Below the pieces are notes generated by a model, which saw only the letters and a program-made list of their open reading frames with translations, was not told where the DNA came from and did not search any database. The position numbers and the translations under genes were made by a program. A DNA stretch of 64,000 nucleotides from Hippea maritima DSM 10411 (GTDB lineage: Bacteria > Campylobacterota_A > Desulfurellia > Desulfurellales > Hippeaceae), in NCBI RefSeq assembly GCF_000194135.1, contig NC_015318.1, forward strand, positions 1,254,501-1,318,500, in the 5' to 3' direction. Below, one piece after another: positions 58,225 to 64,000 of this stretch. Every line of letters begins with the position of its first letter. Within the stretch, counting starts at the first letter, position 1.

Positions 58225-60425
58225 AGGCGTTCAGAATAAAGGTTGAAGGTATCGTTCAATCTGTAGGCTTTAGACCGTTTATATACAGGCTATTTAAGAA
58301 CTGCTCAGGCTGGGTGAGAAACAGCTCCGGTTATGTTGAGATATACTTAGAGTGTCAAACATCAAAGGAAAAAATCAAGAAATTGATAAAAACAAAAAAA
58401 CCAGCTAACTCTCAAATAGACTCCATACACATAGAGGAGTTTAAAATAAACAAAAGGGCATTTGATGGGTTTTTTATAAAAACAAGCTCAAACAAAAACA
58501 CAACGCCATCTATACCGCCGGATTTGAGCATATGCGACCAATGTGCCAAAGAACTGTTTGATGAAAAAAACAGGAGGTTTCTGCATCCCTTTATAAACTG
58601 TACAAACTGCGGGGCAAGGTTCTCTATAATTACAGGAGCACCGTATGATAGAGATAAAACCACGATGAGATACTTCACCATGTGCAAAATATGCAATCAG
58701 GAATACAACACCCCATCGGATAGGCGATTCCATGCACAACCCATCTGCTGCAACGAGTGTGGGCCTGAGTATTTTCTGATAAATAAAAAAAAGATTATAG
58801 CAAAGGGTATAGAAGCCATAAAAAAGCTCTCAGAGTTTTTAACAAAAGGCGGTATCGCTTTAGTTAAAGGCATAGGCGGGTATCATCTATACTGTGATGC
58901 ATTTAATGAAGATGCAATAGAAAGGGTTAAACAGATAAAAAACAGATACTCAAAACCGTTTGCCGTAATAGTAAGGGATATAAATACCTTAAGCGATTAC
59001 TGCTTCATGTCAACTGAAGAACAAAAGCTCATAGAAAGCCAGATAAAACCCATCGTTCTTTTGAGGCTTAAAAGCAACAAACTGCAATCGGCCACGATGG
59101 GCAGCCCATACCTTGGGGCAATGCTGCCATACACACCACTTCACCTTTTGATATTTCACTTCTCAAAGCTTAAGTTTCTTATAGCAACCAGCGCAAATTT
59201 TACAGAAAAGCCCTTGATCTATTCAGATAAGGATGCGGTGAATTTCTCAGAAACGGATTATGTACTAACAAATAACCGCAGAATTATACGACCCCTCGAA
59301 GATTCAATTGTCAAACTCGTAGGCAATAAAAAACTGATATACCGATACGCAAGGGGATTTGCACCGGGCGTGTATTCAAGAAAAACAAAACCCAACATAC
59401 TGGCCGTTGGCTGCGATTTAAAAAATAACATAGCCGTATCGTTGAAAGATAAGGTTGTTTTATCCCAATACAGCGGGGATTTAGAAGAATACGAGAACTA
59501 TTTGAGGTTTAAAGAGAAGGTTGATGATTTTCTTAACTTTTTCAAAGTAAAACCGGATATTGTCGTATGCGATAAACACCCCAACTATCTATCATCAAAT
59601 TATGCAATAGAAAACTTTGAAAACACCCTGCAGGTTCAACACCACAAGGCACATTTTGCATCCGTCCTATTTGAGCATCAAATCAAAAAACCATGCTTGG
59701 GTGTGGTTCTTGATGGAACAGGTTTTGGCGATGATGCGGCTATCTGGGGAGGTGAGTTTTTTATCTGGGATGGGAAAAATATCGAACGGGTTGGGCATCT
59801 AAAGTATATGCCGTTTGCGTTTTCGGAAAAAGCCGTAAAAGAGCCGTTCAGATTGGCTATTCTATGGTTAAAACACCTAAACATAACCAACCATCCCCTG
59901 TTTGACAAATACCCAGAAATAACAAAAGCAGCAGCATTCATAGAAAAAACAGAAACCAGCTCAGCAGGCAGACTGTTTGATGTTGCAGCAGTGCTGCTTG
60001 GCATAAAGGAGAAAAACTCATACGAGGCAGAGGCTGCTGTTAATCTAAATTATGAGGCGTTTAGATCGCACTCAAAAGAAAAGCTGTCCTACACCATAAA
60101 GAACAACATAGTGGACTTCTCACCCACAATAGAGCAGCTTGTGTATCTAAACAAAAAAACAAATCGCTCAGATTTAGCAATGATGTTTCACAACACCATA
60201 ATAGACGCTGTTTTTGAAAACATACTCAATATATCACACTCAAATAACATAAAAAACATAGCATTAAGCGGCGGTGTTTTCCAAAACGAAATAATATTAA
60301 GCGGAATAGTAAGCAGGCTAAATAAAAAGGGGTTTGATGTGTATTTCAACAACACCGCACCGATCAACGATGGAGGGATTGCTTTAGGTCAGATATGGCT
60401 TGCAAATAGCCGTTTAAATATTTGA
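58221..60425 (+). CDS. hypF: Carbamoyltransferase HypF
   Basis: 734 residues. Acylphosphatase domain (KVEGIVQSVGFRPFIYRL), two Cys4 zinc fingers (CDQCAKELF / CTNCG and CKICN / CCNECG), YrdC-like domain (ALVKGIGGYHLYCDAFN) and a Kae1-like domain with HHKAHFASVLFEH and DGTGFGDD. Makes the carbamoyl that becomes the CN ligands of Ni-Fe hydrogenases. Begins the hyp group. Confidence 0.97.
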   Translation: MKAFRIKVEGIVQSVGFRPFIYRLFKNCSGWVRNSSGYVEIYLECQTSKEKIKKLIKTKKPANSQIDSIHIEEFKINKRAFDGFFIKTSSNKNTTPSIPPDLSICDQCAKELFDEKNRRFLHPFINCTNCGARFSIITGAPYDRDKTTMRYFTMCKICNQEYNTPSDRRFHAQPICCNECGPEYFLINKKKIIAKGIEAIKKLSEFLTKGGIALVKGIGGYHLYCDAFNEDAIERVKQIKNRYSKPFAVIVRDINTLSDYCFMSTEEQKLIESQIKPIVLLRLKSNKLQSATMGSPYLGAMLPYTPLHLLIFHFSKLKFLIATSANFTEKPLIYSDKDAVNFSETDYVLTNNRRIIRPLEDSIVKLVGNKKLIYRYARGFAPGVYSRKTKPNILAVGCDLKNNIAVSLKDKVVLSQYSGDLEEYENYLRFKEKVDDFLNFFKVKPDIVVCDKHPNYLSSNYAIENFENTLQVQHHKAHFASVLFEHQIKKPCLGVVLDGTGFGDDAAIWGGEFFIWDGKNIERVGHLKYMPFAFSEKAVKEPFRLAILWLKHLNITNHPLFDKYPEITKAAAFIEKTETSSAGRLFDVAAVLLGIKEKNSYEAEAAVNLNYEAFRSHSKEKLSYTIKNNIVDFSPTIEQLVYLNKKTNRSDLAMMFHNTIIDAVFENILNISHSNNIKNIALSGGVFQNEIILSGIVSRLNKKGFDVYFNNTAPINDGGIALGQIWLANSRLNI

Positions 60426-60485
60426 CTGTAAGGAATTCTAAGGGTAAATTTGCTAAGTGTTAAATAAGTTTAAAGGGGGAGAAGG

Positions 60486-61475
60486 ATGAAAGCCGTTATA
60501 TGCGATGGATTTGGTGGGATTGAGGTTTTAAAGATAGCCGATGTGGAAAAACCGAAACCAAAACCCGATCAGGTTTTAATAAAGGTTATGGCCACATCCG
60601 TTAACATGCCGGATATCGTGCAAAGAAGGGGCAAATACCCGCCACCTCCAGGTGAGTCTGAGATATTGGGTTTGGAGGTTGCAGGCATAATCGAGGAGTT
60701 GGGCAGCGAGGTTGAAGAATACAAAAAGGGCGATAAGGTAATGGCTCTGGTCGGCGGTGGAGGATATGCAGAGTATGCAACAGCTTATGCAAGCCATATC
60801 ATACCCATCCCGGAATCTATGAGCTTTGAGGAAGCAGCCTGCGTTTGTGAGGCCTATATTACGGCGTTTCTCAATGTATTTATGATAGGAGGCATAAAGG
60901 ATAACGACTATGTTCTATATCACGGTGGTGGAGGTGGTGTAAACACAGCAGCCATACAGCTAACAAGAGCACTCACAAACAATGTCAATATAATAATCAC
61001 GGCATCACCAAGAAAGATGGATAAGGTTAAAGAGATTGGGGCAAATCTCGTAATAAACTACAAAGAGAACCCCAATTTTTCAGATATCATAAAAGAATAC
61101 ACCAAAAAACGCGGCGTTGACATCATTTTAGACCATGTCGGTGCAACATACTTAGACCAGAATATCAAATCCTTAGCATACGAGGGCAGACTGATAATAA
61201 TCGGCGTTATAAGCGGCATAAAGGCGGAGTTAAACTTGGGACTTTTGATGGTTAAAAGGCAGAAAATTATAGGCTCTGTGCTGCGTTCACGCCCTGTGGA
61301 AAACAAAGCCCAGATAATAAAGGAGTTTAAAGAAAAAGCCATTCCAAAGTTTGCAGACAGGACAATAGTTCCCATAATCTACACCGTTCTGCCGCTTGAA
61401 GAGGTCGCAAAGGCCCATCAGATAATGGAAAAGGGCGAGCACTTTGGAAAGATAGTGCTTTCTGTGTCTCACTAA
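60486..61475 (+). CDS. Zinc-independent quinone oxidoreductase-like protein
   Basis: 329 residues of the MDR family, PIG3/Qor branch. LGLEVAGIIEELG, DYVLYHGGGGGVNTAAIQL as NADPH loop, and RGVDIILDHVGATYLDQN. The catalytic-zinc cysteine is absent. It lies between hypF and hypC in the same direction, after a 60-base gap with AAAGGGGGAGAAGG before the ATG; its link to hydrogenase maturation is unclear. Confidence 0.85.
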   Translation: MKAVICDGFGGIEVLKIADVEKPKPKPDQVLIKVMATSVNMPDIVQRRGKYPPPPGESEILGLEVAGIIEELGSEVEEYKKGDKVMALVGGGGYAEYATAYASHIIPIPESMSFEEAACVCEAYITAFLNVFMIGGIKDNDYVLYHGGGGGVNTAAIQLTRALTNNVNIIITASPRKMDKVKEIGANLVINYKENPNFSDIIKEYTKKRGVDIILDHVGATYLDQNIKSLAYEGRLIIIGVISGIKAELNLGLLMVKRQKIIGSVLRSRPVENKAQIIKEFKEKAIPKFADRTIVPIIYTVLPLEEVAKAHQIMEKGEHFGKIVLSVSH

Positions 61476-61485
61476 AGGAGGGGAT

Positions 61486-61734
61486 ATGTGCCTTGGTATA
61501 GCCATGAAGGTTGTTGAGATATACGACGGTGGCCTAAACGGTGTGGTTGAGGCTGGCGGCGTTAAGCGCCACTGCTTCTTCCACATGATAGACGATCTAA
61601 AGGTTGGGGATTATGTCATTGTTCATGCTGGCTGCGCTATAGAGAAGATAGAGGAAGAAGAAGCCCAGGAGAATCTAAAACTAATAGAACAGTGCTTATT
61701 GGGAGAAGAAGCAGGTGGACAGGATAAAACTTAA
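61486..61734 (+). CDS. hypC: Hydrogenase assembly chaperone HypC
   Basis: 82 residues. MCLGIAMKV start with the essential Cys2, then GVKRHCFFHMIDDLKVGDYVIVHAGCAIEKIEEEEA, the family's OB-fold. Carries the Fe(CN)2CO unit with HypD. GGAGGGG precedes the ATG. Overlaps hypD by 20 bases. Confidence 0.96.
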   Translation: MCLGIAMKVVEIYDGGLNGVVEAGGVKRHCFFHMIDDLKVGDYVIVHAGCAIEKIEEEEAQENLKLIEQCLLGEEAGGQDKT

Positions 61735-62812
61735 TATTTACAACGACCCAGAGATAGTAAAAAAACTAAGCAACTTCATAAAAAAGGAAGCAGAAAAGCT
61801 AAAAAAAACCATAAAAATTATGCACATATGCGGCACACATGAAAATTCAATCGTAAGGTTTGGCCTAAGGGATTTATTGCCTGGCAACATCACAGTTATT
61901 GCAGGACCTGGTTGTCCTGTATGTGTTACAAGCTCAAGGGATATAGATGCTATAATAGAACTTGCGTTAAAGGAAAATATCAAGCTTTTGACATTCGGGG
62001 ATATGCTAAAGGTGCCAGGCAGCAGATTATCCTTCTCAAAAGCCATCTCAATGGGTGCAGATATCCAGATGATCTACAGCATCTTTGATGGCATAGAGAT
62101 AGCCAAAAACTCAGACAAGCCGTGCATATTCTTTGCCTGCGGTTTTGAAACAACAGCAGCACCAACCGCAGCAGCCCTAAAGGATTTGGAAATACCAAAA
62201 AACTTTTATATATACAGCGTGCACAAATACACACCAAACGGCGTGTATGCCCTACTTAAAAGCGGCAAGATCTCGATGGATGCATTAATCCTTCCCGGCC
62301 ATGCCTCAACCATATCAGGCCTAAAAACCTATGAGAGGTTTACAGATGAATTTGGATTGCCGTCTGTTGCAGCAGGCTTTGAAGCTGCAGACATACTGCT
62401 TGCCATAGCCTTGATAGTAAAACAGATAAACAACAAAGAAGCAAAGGTGGAAAACGCATACACCAGGGTTATAGAATACGAAGGCAACAAAAGGGCTCAG
62501 CAGGCAATTGATGAGGTGTTCTATCTTACAAGCTCTATCTGGAGGGGTTTGGGCGAGATAGAAAACAGCGGATATGAATTAAAAGACAAATACAGACAGT
62601 TTGATGCAAAAAAGCAATTCAATATAACATACACAAACGATTACATAGAACACCAAAAGGGATGTAAATGCAACGAAATAATATTAGGTAATCTAACGCC
62701 AAAGGATTGTCCTCTGTTTACAAAGAGGTGCACACCGCATGACCCGATAGGCCCTTGCATGGTTTCAGATGAGGGAACCTGCAAAAACTGGTATGATGGA
62801 GGTTTGATTTGA
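61715..62812 (+). CDS. hypD: Hydrogenase formation protein HypD
   Basis: 365 residues. MHICGTHENSIVRFGLRDLLP with the active Cys, AGPGCPVCVTS, FFACGFETTAAPTAA, and the C-terminal [4Fe-4S] cysteines in HQKGCKCNEII / CPLFTKRC / GPCMVSDEGTC. Scaffold for Fe(CN)2CO assembly. GTG start inside hypC. Confidence 0.96.
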   Translation: MDRIKLNIYNDPEIVKKLSNFIKKEAEKLKKTIKIMHICGTHENSIVRFGLRDLLPGNITVIAGPGCPVCVTSSRDIDAIIELALKENIKLLTFGDMLKVPGSRLSFSKAISMGADIQMIYSIFDGIEIAKNSDKPCIFFACGFETTAAPTAAALKDLEIPKNFYIYSVHKYTPNGVYALLKSGKISMDALILPGHASTISGLKTYERFTDEFGLPSVAAGFEAADILLAIALIVKQINNKEAKVENAYTRVIEYEGNKRAQQAIDEVFYLTSSIWRGLGEIENSGYELKDKYRQFDAKKQFNITYTNDYIEHQKGCKCNEIILGNLTPKDCPLFTKRCTPHDPIGPCMVSDEGTCKNWYDGGLI

Positions 62813-63777
62813 GCCAAAAGATAACATTAGACCACGGTTCTGGTGGAAAACTCACCCTGGAGCTGATCGAAGAGGTGTTTAAATCAGAAAGCGGTCTGGA
62901 TAGTGCAATTTTAGGAGACATCGCCTTTACCACAGATTCCCACTCCATAAAACCACTGTTCTTTGCCGGGGGTGATATCGGAAAACTCTCGGTTGCAGGC
63001 ACCGTAAACGACCTTCTATGCGTGGGCGCAAAACCCTTATACCTATCAACGGCATTCATCATAGAGGCTGGCTTTGAGATAGATAAGCTAAATAGAATCG
63101 TAAAATCCATAAAGGAAGAGGCTGAAGATGCTGGTGTGAAGATAGTCTGTGGTGATACAAAGGTTGTGGAAAACGGAAAGTGCGACGGTGTTTATATAAA
63201 CACATCAGGCATAGGCAAAATAATAAGGCCTATAAAGGGTGATAACATAAACGATGGCGATGCGGTAATCGTCAGCGGAAGCATAGGAGAACACGGCTTT
63301 GCAATACTAAACCAAAGGGAAAACCTCAATCTGAATACAGAACTCAGAAGCGATGTTTCAAATCTCACAGATCTAATACTCCCACTTATTGAATCCGATG
63401 TGGAGATAAAGTTCATGCGAGACCCAACAAGGGGCGGGCTTGCTATGTGCCTAAATGAGTTATGCTACAAACGGGATTTTGGCTTTGAGATCGAAGAATC
63501 GCTGATACCTGTAATGGAGGATGTCAGGGTAATATCTGAGATCTTAGGTATAGAGCCGTATTACTCTGCAAACGAGGGCAAGATGGTTATAGTCGTATCA
63601 AAAAAAGACCAAGACAGGGCTTTAGATATCCTTAAGAAAAACCCCAAAGGCTCCAATGCAAAAATCATCGGCAAAGTCAGTAAAAAAACTGCCGGCAATG
63701 TAATACTAAAAACAAAATTCGGCTCAACAAGACTGCTTAAAATGCCCGTTGCAGACAAGATGCCTCGAATATGCTAA
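62809..63777 (+). CDS. hypE: Hydrogenase maturation protein HypE
   Basis: 322 residues of the PurM-like family. DHGSGGKLT start, TTDSHSIKPLFFAGGDIGKL, VSGSIGEHGFAIL, RDPTRGGLA, and the C-terminal PRIC whose cysteine takes the carbamoyl from HypF and dehydrates it to thiocyanate. TTG start overlaps hypD by four bases. HypA and HypB are not in this window. Confidence 0.97.
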   Translation: MSQKITLDHGSGGKLTLELIEEVFKSESGLDSAILGDIAFTTDSHSIKPLFFAGGDIGKLSVAGTVNDLLCVGAKPLYLSTAFIIEAGFEIDKLNRIVKSIKEEAEDAGVKIVCGDTKVVENGKCDGVYINTSGIGKIIRPIKGDNINDGDAVIVSGSIGEHGFAILNQRENLNLNTELRSDVSNLTDLILPLIESDVEIKFMRDPTRGGLAMCLNELCYKRDFGFEIEESLIPVMEDVRVISEILGIEPYYSANEGKMVIVVSKKDQDRALDILKKNPKGSNAKIIGKVSKKTAGNVILKTKFGSTRLLKMPVADKMPRIC

Positions 63778-64000
63778 ATGCTTAAGGTAAATTTTTGGCT
63801 TAAAAGACTCATAAAAGAGTGGTTATTTTTATCCTCAACCGTGGGCGTTATCTTAACATCTATATATCTTCACAGATTTCCATCATACAGTTTTGATGAT
63901 TTCAAAATACTTATTATACTATTACTATTTTTAGTAGTCCTAAGGGGGCTTGAAAGATCAAACTTTTTAACCTATATCTCATCAAAGCTTATAAGAGGAA
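63778..64000 (+). CDS. Membrane transporter, ArsB/NhaD/SLC13-like (5' part)
   Basis: ATG directly follows the hypE stop. 74 codons visible to the right edge. Two hydrophobic segments (WLFLSSTVGVILTSIYL and ILIILLLFLVVLRGLERS) and the FLTYISSKLI continuation resemble the start of SLC13/ArsB-type ion transporters. Too little is present to name the substrate. Confidence 0.5.
   Translation, partial: MLKVNFWLKRLIKEWLFLSSTVGVILTSIYLHRFPSYSFDDFKILIILLLFLVVLRGLERSNFLTYISSKLIRG

Overview
The window is AT-rich, gene-dense bacterial DNA from a Gram-negative anaerobe. Evidence for the Gram-negative envelope is a lipid A gene run (lpxD, lpxA, lpxB, lpxK, msbA, waaA) together with bamA, bamD, skp and lolDE. 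An anaerobic, metal-dependent redox life is suggested by FixABCX, a HypF-C-D-E hydrogenase maturation set, a hydrogenase-related membrane complex and a probable molybdenum-cofactor riboswitch. Protein style and gene content best fit a thermophilic sulfur reducer of the Hippea/Desulfurella type; this is inference, as no rRNA gene is present.

Layout. 1-4.5 kb: end of a peptide-transporter ATPase gene, rpsT, an insertion sequence with matching ends and a strongly palindromic leader, then groES-groEL under a perfect CIRCE operator. 4.5-8.7 kb (minus): a metallo-hydrolase and the fixABCX electron-transfer operon. 8.9-13.9 kb: a frameshifted chemoreceptor, an ATP-cone/nuclease fusion, UDP-glucose dehydrogenase and a double-HD protein. 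14-34 kb (plus): a long housekeeping and envelope run: der, nth, a YkgJ-like gene, a FliK-like gene, rpmE, a TusA-like gene, tRNA-Arg(CCG), a DciA-like gene, bamD, hsp20, lon, lolE, lolD, bamA, skp, the lpx genes, msbA and waaA. 34-43.7 kb (minus): mfd, rlpA, plsC, a PAS histidine kinase, a large TPR protein, glyA and rpiB. 43.9-48.1 kb (plus): two broken signalling genes (a chemoreceptor with an amber codon; a PAS/GAF/PAS/GGDEF/EAL protein with a frameshift and an amber codon) and a leftover chemoreceptor tail between them. 48.2-54.9 kb: a promoter, a variant of the fluoride (crcB-motif) riboswitch and a six-gene complex related to energy-converting hydrogenases. 54.9-56.5 kb: a probable Moco riboswitch and two tandem molybdate-type binding proteins. 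56.5-64 kb: cobU (minus), an RlmI-type methyltransferase, hypF, a quinone-oxidoreductase-like gene, hypC, hypD, hypE and the start of an ion-transporter gene.

The most unusual system is at 48.2-54.9 kb. The membrane subunits keep the acidic and lysine residues of proton-pumping complex I/Hyf antiporter modules. The large soluble subunit has lost two of the four nickel-ligand cysteines, and the small subunit has lost every Fe-S ligand; no ferredoxin-like subunit is encoded. As written it is an ion-pump chassis without visible redox cofactors, and an RNA that folds like the fluoride aptamer but carries changes at usually invariant positions sits in front of it. A second notable arrangement is tRNA-Arg(CCG), which overlaps the end of one protein gene and touches the start codon of the next.
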